Both the position numbers and the translations under genes were made by a program. A stretch of DNA of 64,000 nucleotides from positions 1 through 64,000 of the forward strand of contig DASSDL010000141.1 in NCBI GenBank assembly GCA_035697145.1. Reading direction: 5' to 3'. This stretch comes from DASQUK01 sp035697145 (lineage in GTDB: Bacteria; Actinomycetota; Acidimicrobiia; Acidimicrobiales; VFJN01). Positions 32,598-40,296 of the stretch are shown here, piece after piece. Each line of letters begins with the position of its first letter. Position 1 is the first letter of the stretch. The notes under the pieces were generated by a model. It saw only the letters and a program-made list of their open reading frames with translations, did no database searches and was not told where the DNA came from.

Positions 32598-33512
32598 GTG
32601 CGGCAACTCGAGGTCAAGCGGCAGCTCTCTCCCGCCGACATCGAGGCGGTCAGCGCCCTGGTCCGGGCGGCCGAGCGGGCCGACGGCCACCAGCCCCTCG
32701 ACGAGCACCGCTTCCTCGACGCTGCCGTCGGCGGCGGCCACGACTTCGCCGGGCTGCTGGCCTGGCCACCCGGGCTCGACCATCCCGTTGCCTATGCCAA
32801 CGTCATTCGGGGTGACCGGCGCTGGGAGCTGGAGCTGGTGGTCGATCCCGAGCACCGCCGCGAGCTCGACACCATCGGCCCGACCATGCTTTCGGCGGCG
32901 CTCGACGTGGTGGGGCAGGAGGGCGGCGGCCACGTCCACCTGTGGGTCTACAAGCCGACCCCGGCGCACGACCGCATGGCCGAGGCGGTCGGGCTGGCCC
33001 CGGGGCGCGACCTCTGGCAGCTCCGCCGACCCCTCCCGGTGGGCGAGCCGTACACCCTCGAGACCCGGCCATTCGAGGTCGGCCGGGACGAACAGGCATG
33101 GCTCGAGGTCAACAATCGGGCCTTCGACTGGCACCCGGAGCAGGGCGGGTGGACCCTTGACGACCTGCGCAGCCGCGAGGCGGAGCCGTGGTTCGATCCC
33201 GCCGGCTTCCTGCTGCACGAACGGGACGGGCGGCTGGCCGGCTTCTGCTGGACCAAGGTGCACGCCGACCACGATCCGCCACTGGGGGAGATCTACGTGA
33301 TCGCCGTCGACCCCGCCATCCATCGTCGGGGTTTGGGCCGGGCCCTGGCTCTCGCCGGGCTGGACCACCTTGCCGGCAAGGGGCTGAGGGTCGGCATGCT
33401 GTACGTCGACGCCACCAACGGGCCGGCCAACAAGCTGTACGCCGACCTGGGCTTCAGCCGCGACCACACCGACCGCGCCTACGTCGGTGACGTTCCGGGC
33501 GGCTCCGGCTAG
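32598..33512 (+). CDS. mshD: mycothiol synthase
   Basis: 304 residues with two GNAT domains; acetylates Cys-GlcN-Ins in the last step of mycothiol synthesis. N-terminal half: LELVVDPEHRRELDTIGPTM. C-terminal half: the MshD-specific NNRAFDWHPEQGGWTLDDLR, then GFLLHERDGRLAGFCWTKVH, GEIYVIAVDPAIHRRGLGRA (acetyl-CoA loop), MLYVDATNGPANKLYADLGF. GTG start; TAGCCT at 32586-32591 ends six bases upstream (leaderless). Its 3' end overlaps the convergent transporter gene by four bases. Confidence 0.94.
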   Translation: MRQLEVKRQLSPADIEAVSALVRAAERADGHQPLDEHRFLDAAVGGGHDFAGLLAWPPGLDHPVAYANVIRGDRRWELELVVDPEHRRELDTIGPTMLSAALDVVGQEGGGHVHLWVYKPTPAHDRMAEAVGLAPGRDLWQLRRPLPVGEPYTLETRPFEVGRDEQAWLEVNNRAFDWHPEQGGWTLDDLRSREAEPWFDPAGFLLHERDGRLAGFCWTKVHADHDPPLGEIYVIAVDPAIHRRGLGRALALAGLDHLAGKGLRVGMLYVDATNGPANKLYADLGFSRDHTDRAYVGDVPGGSG

Positions 33513-34288
33513 CCGGTACCTACCCCGAGGGCGTTGCCGATCCCGAACGTGATCAGGGCCGGCACCACCGTGAACAGCACCTGGCGGGCGATCGCCCGGG
33601 CAATCGGCCGCTCGGTGGAGCGGCCGATGAGCCACCCGACCACCGCCGCCGCCAGCACGCCGAGGACCAGGGACGCCACCTTGGCGGCGTTCCCGGTCGT
33701 CACGAACCACGGGACCAGCGGGACCAGCGCGCCGACGGAGAACGACACGAACGACGACGCCGCCGCCGCCAGCGGCGAGCCGAGCTGCTGGGGATCGATG
33801 CCCAGCTCCTCCCGGGCGTGGGCCTCGAGCGCCACATCGGGATCACTCATCATGGCCTCGGCCACGTGGCGTGCCTGCTCCGGGGCGAGGCCGCGCTGCT
33901 CGTAGATGTCGGCCAGCTCGCGGGTCTCGTGCTCGGGGCGGCGCCGCAGCTCGCGGGCCTCGATCCGCAGCTCCCGTAGCAGCAACTCGGACTGGACGCG
34001 CATGGAGTTGTACTCGCCGGCCGCCATGGAGATGGCGCCGGCGATGAGCCCGGCGACGCCGGCCAGGCGGACCACGGCCGGCTGGGGATCGGCCCCGGCC
34101 ACGCCCAGGATCAGGCCCATGTTGCTGACCAACCCGTCGCTGACCCCGAAGACCGCAGCCCGCAGCGCACCGCCCTGGATGTTCCGATGGTGGAACTCCG
34201 GATGCGCAGAGGCGGCGCCGATGCGGCGCCCGGCGGCGGCCCGGGGCCGCGCCGAGTCGGCATCGGTGATCCGCCAGAACGAGGGCAC
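33509..34288 (-). CDS. VIT1/CCC1-family transporter
   Basis: 259 residues. The VIT signature is at the N-terminus: ALRAAVFGVSDGLVSNMGLI, LGVAGA, AGLIAGAISMAAGEYNSMRV. A cytoplasmic charged helical region carries many Glu/His (ELRIEARELRRRPEHETREL), and there are three C-terminal membrane segments. Family members move Fe2+/Mn2+ across membranes. Start chosen at GTG 34286-34288 (MPSFWRITDADSA); the frame is open to 34348, but that would overlap the divergent rlmN promoter and start. Confidence 0.88.
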   Translation of the reverse strand: MPSFWRITDADSARPRAAAGRRIGAASAHPEFHHRNIQGGALRAAVFGVSDGLVSNMGLILGVAGADPQPAVVRLAGVAGLIAGAISMAAGEYNSMRVQSELLLRELRIEARELRRRPEHETRELADIYEQRGLAPEQARHVAEAMMSDPDVALEAHAREELGIDPQQLGSPLAAAASSFVSFSVGALVPLVPWFVTTGNAAKVASLVLGVLAAAVVGWLIGRSTERPIARAIARQVLFTVVPALITFGIGNALGVGTG

Positions 34289-34340
34289 GTCCGCACCGTA
34301 CCGGGGGGCGGCCACTCCGTTCCGCCGTACCCTGGCGATC

Positions 34341-35459
34341 GTGCCCACCCGCTACGACCTCGATCGCGACGCGCTCGCCAGGCTCCTGGCCGACCAGCCG
34401 CGCTACCGGGTCGACCAGGTGTGGGACGGCCTCTACCGCCAGCTGACGTCGCCCGTCGAGCTGACCGCCCTGCCCCTGACCCTGCGATCCCGGCTCGACG
34501 ACGACCTGCCGGCGGCGCTCTCCCGTGTGACCGAGTCGATCGACCGGTCCGGCGACACCGTGAAGTGGCTGTTCGGGCTTGAAGGGGGTGCCCACATCGA
34601 GACGGTGCTGATGCACTACCGCGACCGCACGACCGTGTGTGTCTCGACCCAGGCGGGATGCGCCATGGCGTGCGGGTTCTGCGCCACGGGACAGGGCGGC
34701 TTCGAGCGCCACCTCAGCACCGGCGAGATCGTCGAGCAGATCGTGCGCGCCGCCCGCCGGGCCCGCGACGACGGCCGGCGACTGGGCAACGTCGTGTTCA
34801 TGGGCATGGGTGAGCCCCTCGCCAACTACGACCGCGTGTGGGCCGCCGTCGAGCGCGCGCATGGCGACCTCGGCCTGTCGGCCCGCCACGTCACGGTGTC
34901 GACCGTGGGGCTGGTGCCCGGGATCCGCCGGCTGGCGACCGAGGACCTGCCGGTGAACCTGGCGGTCTCGTTGCACGCCGCCAACGACGCCCTGCGTGAC
35001 GAGTTGGTGCCGATCAACCGGCGCTACCCCCTCAGCGTGCTCGCCGGCGCGTGCGCCGACTACCTGCGGGCCAAGGGTCGTCGGCTCTCCGTCGAGTGGG
35101 CGCTGATCGACGGCACCAACGACCGGCGCACCGACGCCCGCGAGTTGGCCGACCTGGCCCGCGCGCTGCCGCTGCCCGCCCACGTGAACCTCATCCCGCT
35201 CAACCCCACGCCGGGCTACGCGACCCGCGGCACCCCGCCGGCCGGTGTCCGCCGGTTCCGCCAATGGCTGCAGGACCTGGGCGTCAACGCCACCGTGCGG
35301 CGCAACCGCGGCACCGACATCGACGCCGCCTGCGGCCAGCTCGCGGCCCCGGCCCGGGCCAGGTCTCCCGCTCCCACGACTGCTCGCACCGGTGGAGCGG
35401 GCAGCATGGTCGAGCTCCGCCCCTCGCAGGTGGGCCCGGTCACCGCACCAGCACCGTGA
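34341..35459 (+). CDS. rlmN: 23S rRNA/tRNA adenine-C2 methyltransferase (radical SAM)
   Basis: 372 residues. YRVDQVWDGLYRQLTSPVEL, TVKWLFGLEGGAHIETVLMH, VCVSTQAGCAMACGFCATGQ (CxxxCxxC for the 4Fe-4S cluster), NVVFMGMGEPLANYDRVWAA, HVTVSTVGLVPGIRRLA, LAVSLHAANDALRDELVPIN, VEWALIDGTND, HVNLIPLNPTPGYATRGTPP and TVRRNRGTDIDAACGQLA with the second catalytic cysteine. The last ~30 residues are an unusual Ala/Pro/Thr tail. GTG start; TACCCT at 34328-34333 is seven bases upstream. The 3' end overlaps the convergent gene by 20 bases. Confidence 0.96.
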   Translation: MPTRYDLDRDALARLLADQPRYRVDQVWDGLYRQLTSPVELTALPLTLRSRLDDDLPAALSRVTESIDRSGDTVKWLFGLEGGAHIETVLMHYRDRTTVCVSTQAGCAMACGFCATGQGGFERHLSTGEIVEQIVRAARRARDDGRRLGNVVFMGMGEPLANYDRVWAAVERAHGDLGLSARHVTVSTVGLVPGIRRLATEDLPVNLAVSLHAANDALRDELVPINRRYPLSVLAGACADYLRAKGRRLSVEWALIDGTNDRRTDARELADLARALPLPAHVNLIPLNPTPGYATRGTPPAGVRRFRQWLQDLGVNATVRRNRGTDIDAACGQLAAPARARSPAPTTARTGGAGSMVELRPSQVGPVTAPAP

Positions 35460-36210
35460 CGTCGTCGCCGGCACGAACGGCGTCCACCAGCCGCTCCCGG
35501 GCCCGCACCCGGGCGCCCGGCCAGATCACCGAGCGCACCACCTCACCGTCCACCCGGGCGCCGGTGCCGATCACCGAGGCGCCGCCACTGGCGGCGAGGT
35601 TCGCGGCCAAGTAACGGGCCGGTGTCCCGCAGTCGAGGCACGGCCCGTCCCAGCGGACGACGTCGATCTCGTCCGCAGCCGCCAACGCTCGCCACGACGC
35701 CTCGTAGAGCCCCGACGGCGCCGCCGGCAGTTGCGCCACCTCCCGCCACGGCATGAGGGCGGCGGCGATGCGGCTCGCGGGGCCCAGCCGCTCGTCCGCG
35801 GCGGTCACCGCCAGGCTCACCCGCGTGCGGTCGGCACCGGCGACGAAGCCGGCGAGCGAGCCGGGGCACCACGTGTCGCCGTTGAGGACCAGGGTCGCTC
35901 GGCCGTCGATCCACGGCCGGAGCTGTCCGAGGGCTCCGGCGGTGCCGAGCGCCCGCGGCTCCTCGACCGACACGTGGACGCGGCCGTCGAGGTGCGCCTC
36001 GATGGCCTGGCGGGCGTGATGAACGTTGACGGCGATGGCGGCCGTGGCGGAGCGGGCCCTGTCGAGCGCGTGATCGATGAGCGGCACCCCGTCCACCGGG
36101 CATAGCGGCTTGGGTAGCACCCGCGTCAGCGGGCGCAGCCTCGCCCCCTCGCCGGCCGCCAGGATCACGGCGCACAGCTCGGTTGCGCCTGCGCTCGGGA
36201 AATCGGGCAT
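35440..36210 (-). CDS. sugar-phosphate nucleotidyltransferase-like protein
   Basis: 256 residues. The nucleotide-binding signature is CAVILAAGEGARLRPLTRVL, PKPLCPVDGVPLIDHALDRA. ALGTAGALGQLRPWIDG, TLVLNGDTWCPGSLAGFV (metal aspartate) and a C-terminal beta-helix-like segment SVIGTGARVDGEVVRSVIWP follow. It resembles mannose/glucose-1-phosphate NTP transferases. Start chosen at ATG 36208-36210, five bases after GGAGG; ATGs at 36213 and 36222 are alternatives. The last overlaps the start of the divergent MaoC gene. Confidence 0.85.
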   Translation of the reverse strand: MPDFPSAGATELCAVILAAGEGARLRPLTRVLPKPLCPVDGVPLIDHALDRARSATAAIAVNVHHARQAIEAHLDGRVHVSVEEPRALGTAGALGQLRPWIDGRATLVLNGDTWCPGSLAGFVAGADRTRVSLAVTAADERLGPASRIAAALMPWREVAQLPAAPSGLYEASWRALAAADEIDVVRWDGPCLDCGTPARYLAANLAASGGASVIGTGARVDGEVVRSVIWPGARVRARERLVDAVRAGDDVTVLVR

Positions 36211-36220
36211 CATCGCCTCC

Positions 36221-36709
36221 ATGACGGTCAACCCTCGGGGGCTGCGCTCATTGACCACCATCGTGCAGGGAATCGGCGGGTTGCGGGACCTCGTGGGCCA
36301 GCACCTCGGCTACAGCGACTACGTCGAGATCACGCAGGAGCATGTGAACCTGTTCGCCGACGCCACCGGCGACCACCAATGGATCCACGTGGACGTCGAG
36401 CGAGCCAAGCGTGAGAGCCCGTTCGGGGGCCCCATCGCGCACGGCTACCTGACCCTGGCGCTCGGGCCGCGGCTGGCCCCCCAGGTGGCGCGGGTCGAGG
36501 GCATCAAGATGGCCGTGAACTACGGCTGCGACAAGGTGCGATTCCCATCGCCCGTGCCCGTGGGGTCGAAGCTACGGCTCGGCATCGAGCTGCTAGAGGT
36601 CAGCGAGATCGCAGGCGGTGCGCAGGTGAAGGAGCGGTTCACGTTCGAGGTCGAGGGCGCCGCCAAGCCGGCCTGCGTGGCCGAGAACCTGTTCCGCTAC
36701 TACGAGTAG
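36221..36709 (+). CDS. MaoC-like enoyl-CoA hydratase
   Basis: 162 residues, hot-dog fold. LGYSDYVEITQEHVNLFADA, then TGDHQWIHVDVERAKRESPF containing the catalytic Asp/His pair of R-hydratases, GGPIAHGYLTLALGPRLAPQ, MAVNYGCDKVRFPSPVPVGS, and the hydrophobic edge strands VKERFTFEVEGAAKPACVAE. ATG 36221 lies head-to-head with the nucleotidyltransferase start (only ~10 bases apart). Probably acts on acyl-CoA thioesters in lipid metabolism. Confidence 0.9.
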   Translation: MTVNPRGLRSLTTIVQGIGGLRDLVGQHLGYSDYVEITQEHVNLFADATGDHQWIHVDVERAKRESPFGGPIAHGYLTLALGPRLAPQVARVEGIKMAVNYGCDKVRFPSPVPVGSKLRLGIELLEVSEIAGGAQVKERFTFEVEGAAKPACVAENLFRYYE

Positions 36710-36760
36710 TCATCCGGCAGGAGCCTCTGCCCCCGCGCACCACTGCCCCGACGCGCACGT

Positions 36761-38152
36761 CTACGCGGAAAGGCGAGACCGGACCGCCGCCCAGCCGGGC
36801 AGCGCCCGCACGCTCGCCAGGTCGGGTTCGCCGTCCAGCAAACCCGGGGCGTGGAAGCCGGCGTCGACCGCCGACTCCACCCAGCGCAGGGCCTCGTCGG
36901 GCTCGCCCGCCCGGGCCCACGAGCACGCGACCTCGAACGCCGTCTGGGGCGGGCTCTGCGGGCCGGCCGCGAACACCTGCTCGCCGACCTCCGCCGCCGC
37001 CCGGAACCGCTCGGCGTAGTGCAGGTGGGTCTGCAGGCCGCTCGCCGCCTCGATGCCCGACCCTCCCGACGCCACGAGCCGCGCCGCCACCGGCACCGCC
37101 CGACCCCGGTCGGCCAGCAGCGTGGCGGGTACCAGGTTGGGCGGTCCGCCGGGATCCTGGCCGTAGGCGGCCTCGAACAGGTCGTCGGCCATCTCCAGCG
37201 GGCCGGTCAGCAGGGCGATGCTGGCCCGCAGGAAGGCGTTTCCGCCCCCGCCGGCCTGGCGCATGATCGCCGCCGCCCGGTCGCCCTCGCCGGCGCGCAG
37301 GGCATTCCACGCCCGGGTCTCGGCCTCGGCGGTCGACGCCCGGGGCGTGAGGTCGGGTAGGGCGGCTGCCCCCGGGGGCCTGACGACCTGCAGGTTGGGG
37401 CTCCCCCGCCGTCTCATGCGGCGACCGAAGCCGCGGCCCGCCCCCGATCGGCTGCCGCCCTCCGGGGCATCGACGTCGAACACGCCCGTGCGTTGGCCGG
37501 CGCGCAGCTCCTGGAAGTTCATATAGGCGAAGAGCCCGAAGAACAGCAGGCCGAACAGGCCGATGAACGACGCCCGGTAGGCGAGGAACCCGGCGACGAT
37601 GGCGGCACCGATCGAGAGCTTGCACGCGTTCTGGAAGCCAACCAGCTCCTCGGCCACGTGCCCGCCGTCGAGCGGCCGGATCGGCAGCAGGTTGAACACG
37701 GCCCACCAGATGCTGACCCACTGCATGTAGTAGAGAACCGGCGCCCAGCTGAAGAACCCCTGGTCGAACGCGTAGTCGATGCGCTGCTGCTCGCCCCAGT
37801 CGGTCCTGTAGAACACGTAGTGAGCCGGCAGACCGAGCACCACCAGCTGCGTCAACGCACCGGAGAGGCTCACCAGGATCGACTTGGGCTTGCTGAGCGC
37901 CCGCCGGCCCCCGCCGGTGGGCACCGTGAAGCCACCGAAGCCGTGCAACACGATCGCCGAGCGTTGGCCGAGCAGCCGGTACGTCACCGCGTGGCCCAGC
38001 TCGTGGACGAGCACGGACACGAACACGATCACGGCGAACGCGAAAACCACCCACAGCGGCTCGAGGCGGATGCCGAAGAGGAACGCGACGACGACGAAGA
38101 ACGGCTCGACCCGCACGGGGATGCCGAAGATCCGGAAATGCGCCCTTGCCAC
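36761..38152 (-). CDS. site-2-protease (M50) family membrane metallopeptidase
   Basis: 463 residues. Membrane segments include VEPFFVVVAFLFGIRLEPLW and VFAFAVIVFVSVLVHELGHA, the latter with the zinc motif HELGH. The second motif is VFNLLPIRPLDGGHVAEELV near residue 165. From about residue 230 a soluble domain with tetratricopeptide-like helices follows (EAETRAWNALRAGEGDRAAA, HYAERFRAAAEVGEQVFAAG, PDEALRWVESAVDAGFHAPG). It likely cleaves membrane proteins, with the helical region binding partners. Start chosen at GTG 38150-38152 (MARAHFRIFGIPVRVEPFF), just before the first family segment; a longer start would overlap menG. Confidence 0.88.
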   Translation of the reverse strand: MARAHFRIFGIPVRVEPFFVVVAFLFGIRLEPLWVVFAFAVIVFVSVLVHELGHAVTYRLLGQRSAIVLHGFGGFTVPTGGGRRALSKPKSILVSLSGALTQLVVLGLPAHYVFYRTDWGEQQRIDYAFDQGFFSWAPVLYYMQWVSIWWAVFNLLPIRPLDGGHVAEELVGFQNACKLSIGAAIVAGFLAYRASFIGLFGLLFFGLFAYMNFQELRAGQRTGVFDVDAPEGGSRSGAGRGFGRRMRRRGSPNLQVVRPPGAAALPDLTPRASTAEAETRAWNALRAGEGDRAAAIMRQAGGGGNAFLRASIALLTGPLEMADDLFEAAYGQDPGGPPNLVPATLLADRGRAVPVAARLVASGGSGIEAASGLQTHLHYAERFRAAAEVGEQVFAAGPQSPPQTAFEVACSWARAGEPDEALRWVESAVDAGFHAPGLLDGEPDLASVRALPGWAAVRSRLSA

Positions 38153-38219
38153 AAAGGCAGCGTAGGCGCGGCCGCTGCCGACCACGTGATCGACCGGGCA
38201 CCCCCGTACGATGCGGCCG

Positions 38220-38924
38220 ATGGCCGCCGCCCGGATGCCCGAGACCCTGCCCGAGGGGGACGAGAAGGTCCGGGCGGTGCGGGGCATGTTCGACGCCATC
38301 GCCCCCCGCTACGACCTGGTCAACCGCGTCATGACGTTCCGGATGGACGTCGGCTGGCGGCGGCGAGCGGTCGGGTCGTTGGCCCTGCGGCCGGGATCCA
38401 CGGTTGCCGACCTGGCGTGCGGCACGGGCGACCTGTGCCGCGAGCTGGCGTCCGCCGGGCTGGCGCCGCTGGGGATCGACCTGTCGTTCGGCATGCTGGC
38501 AGCGGCCCGCACCGGCGCCCCGCTGGTCCAGGGCGACGCCCTGCGCCTGCCCCTGCGGGCCGGGTCGGTCGACGGCGTCACCTGCGGCTTTGCCCTGCGC
38601 AACCTGGTGGCCCTGGCGCCGTTCTTCGCCGAACTGGCGCGGGTGCTGCGCCCCGCCGGGCGCATCGCCCTGCTCGAGGTGGCGACGCCGCCCAACCGCC
38701 TCCTGCGCTGGGGCCACGGCGCGTACTTCGGCAGGGTGGTGCCGGTCATCGGGGGCCTGCTCTCCGATGGCTCGGCCTACCGCTACCTACCCCGCTCCGT
38801 CGCGTACCTGCCCGCGCCGGACGACATGCGCCGGATGATCGCCGACGCCGGCTTCGTCGACGTCGACCGGCGCCTGCTGTCCGGAGGCATCGCCCAGCTC
38901 ATCCTCGCCACGAGGGCATCGTGA
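38220..38924 (+). CDS. menG: demethylmenaquinone methyltransferase
   Basis: 234 residues. MFDAIAPRYDLVNRVMTFRM, the SAM site VADLACGTGDLCRELASAGL, GIDLSFGMLAAAR, VQGDALRLPLRAGSVDGVTC, GFALRNLVALAPFFAELARV, LRPAGRIALLEVATP and LPAPDDMRRMIADAGFVDVD mark the UbiE/MenG family. Last methylation in menaquinone synthesis. ATG 38220 chosen because TACGAT (38207-38212) ends seven bases before it; ATG 38211 is an in-frame alternative. Overlaps menF by four bases. Confidence 0.94.
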   Translation: MAAARMPETLPEGDEKVRAVRGMFDAIAPRYDLVNRVMTFRMDVGWRRRAVGSLALRPGSTVADLACGTGDLCRELASAGLAPLGIDLSFGMLAAARTGAPLVQGDALRLPLRAGSVDGVTCGFALRNLVALAPFFAELARVLRPAGRIALLEVATPPNRLLRWGHGAYFGRVVPVIGGLLSDGSAYRYLPRSVAYLPAPDDMRRMIADAGFVDVDRRLLSGGIAQLILATRAS

Positions 38925-40147
38925 CCGCCTTGCTGGCGCGGACCCGCCGGCTCGACGCCGACGTCGACCTGCTGGGGTTCGCCGGGCGGGACGGGATGCT
39001 CTTCGAGCGGGGACGATCGGGGCTCGCAGGCCGGGGCTGTGCCGCCCGGCTGCCGTGGCCCGGTGGCTATCCGGCGGCAGCCGCGGGGACGGTGGCCGAG
39101 GTCCTGGCCGGCATCGAGGTCGACGACGAGGTGAGGCTGCCCGGCTGCGGGCCCGTGGGCTTCGGGACGTTGCCGTTCACGCCGGGGGCGTCCAGCGAGC
39201 TGGTTGTTCCCGCCGTCGTCGCCGGGCGCGCCGACGACGGCACCCGGTGGATCACCACGATCGGCGAAGCTGCACCCGACGCCGACCCTCCGGACCTCGG
39301 GGCCGAGGTCGAGCGGCTCCCGGCGGTGCGCCGGTTCACGGTGACTGCGCAGCGCGACCCCGAGGACTGGTGCGCCCTGGTCGAGCGGGCCACGAAGGCC
39401 ATGGCGGGCGGCACCCTGCACAAGGTCGTGCTTGCCCGGCAGATCGACATCGCCGCCGACCGGCCCATCGACCGGCTCGCAGTGCTCGAGCGGCTGAGGT
39501 CGGCCTATCCGGGCTGCCACCTCGTCTCGATCGCAGGCTTCGTGGCCGCCAGTCCCGAGCTGCTGGTGTCGGTGGCCGGCGACATCGTCCGCTCCCATCC
39601 CATGGCCGGCACCGCGCCCCGGGGCGGCGACCCCACCACCGATCAGCGGCTGGCGGCATCGTTGCTCGCCTCGTCCAAGGACCGCCAGGAGCACCAGATC
39701 ACCATCGACATGGTCCACGACACACTGCTGCCGTGGTGCTCGTACCTCGACTACGAGGCCGAGCCCTCGGTGGTGGCGGTGGCCAACGTCCAGCACCTGG
39801 CGACGATGGTGGAGGGACGCCTGTCGCAGCCGGCGCCCTCGGTGCTGGAGCTGGTGGCGGCGCTGCATCCCACCCCCGCCGTGGCCGGCTGGCCCCGAGA
39901 CGAGGCCGTGGCGTGGATCGCCGAGCACGAGGGCTTCGACCGCCGGCGCTACGCCGGCACCGCCGGCTGGGTCGACTCCGCCGGCAACGGCACCTGGGCC
40001 GTGTCCGTCCGGTGCGCCGAGGTCGACGGGTCGGCGGCCCGAGTGTGGGCCGGGAACGGCATCGTCGCCGACAGCGATCCGTCCACGGAGCTCGCCGAGA
40101 CCCGGTCCAAGCTCCAGGCCCTGCTGTCGGCGATCGTGCGGCCGTAG
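38921..40147 (+). CDS. menF: isochorismate synthase
   Basis: 408 residues. The chorismate-binding half carries TKAMAGGTLHKVVLARQIDI, CHLVSIAGFVAASPELLVSV, RSHPMAGTAPRGGDPTTDQR, LLASSKDRQEHQITIDMVHD, VVAVANVQHLATMVEGRLSQ, LHPTPAVAGWPRDEAVAWI, WVDSAGNGTWAVSVRCAEVD and VWAGNGIVADSDPSTELAET. It converts chorismate to isochorismate for menaquinone. GTG start overlapping the menG stop (GTGA, 38921-38924), so both are made together. Confidence 0.94.
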   Translation: MTALLARTRRLDADVDLLGFAGRDGMLFERGRSGLAGRGCAARLPWPGGYPAAAAGTVAEVLAGIEVDDEVRLPGCGPVGFGTLPFTPGASSELVVPAVVAGRADDGTRWITTIGEAAPDADPPDLGAEVERLPAVRRFTVTAQRDPEDWCALVERATKAMAGGTLHKVVLARQIDIAADRPIDRLAVLERLRSAYPGCHLVSIAGFVAASPELLVSVAGDIVRSHPMAGTAPRGGDPTTDQRLAASLLASSKDRQEHQITIDMVHDTLLPWCSYLDYEAEPSVVAVANVQHLATMVEGRLSQPAPSVLELVAALHPTPAVAGWPRDEAVAWIAEHEGFDRRRYAGTAGWVDSAGNGTWAVSVRCAEVDGSAARVWAGNGIVADSDPSTELAETRSKLQALLSAIVRP

Positions 40148-40148
40148 T

Positions 40149-40296
40149 TGCCTATCCGCGCACGTAGAGGCCCAGCGGATAGGGCGTTCCGCAGGCACCC
40201 GCGTGGGAATTTGCTGTCGGATCGCAGCTCAACAGCTGGGCCTCCCAGCAGCGCTGACCACCGAGCGCCAGGATGACATGCCTATCCGCGCACGTT
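40149..40296 (+). repeat. intergenic repeat, diverged copy 2, with a 17-bp flanking direct repeat
   Basis: Fills the gap between the convergent menF and menD. GCGGATAGG (40175-40183) and CCTATCCGC (40281-40289) are perfect inverted ends. The inner region shows the same order of segments as the copies at 7.1 and 63.6 kb (for example CCCGCGTGGGAATTT at 40198-40212) but has drifted. TGCCTATCCGCGCACGT occurs at 40149-40165 and again at 40279-40295, which suggests a partial tandem copy or an insertion footprint. It may serve as a bidirectional terminator for both genes. Confidence 0.7.

Noticed and set aside
35443..35459. Overlap of the rlmN and nucleotidyltransferase 3' ends as an assembly fault
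   Set aside because: Both reading frames end cleanly and 20-base convergent overlaps are common in compact genomes; the C-terminal tail of RlmN is simply extended.
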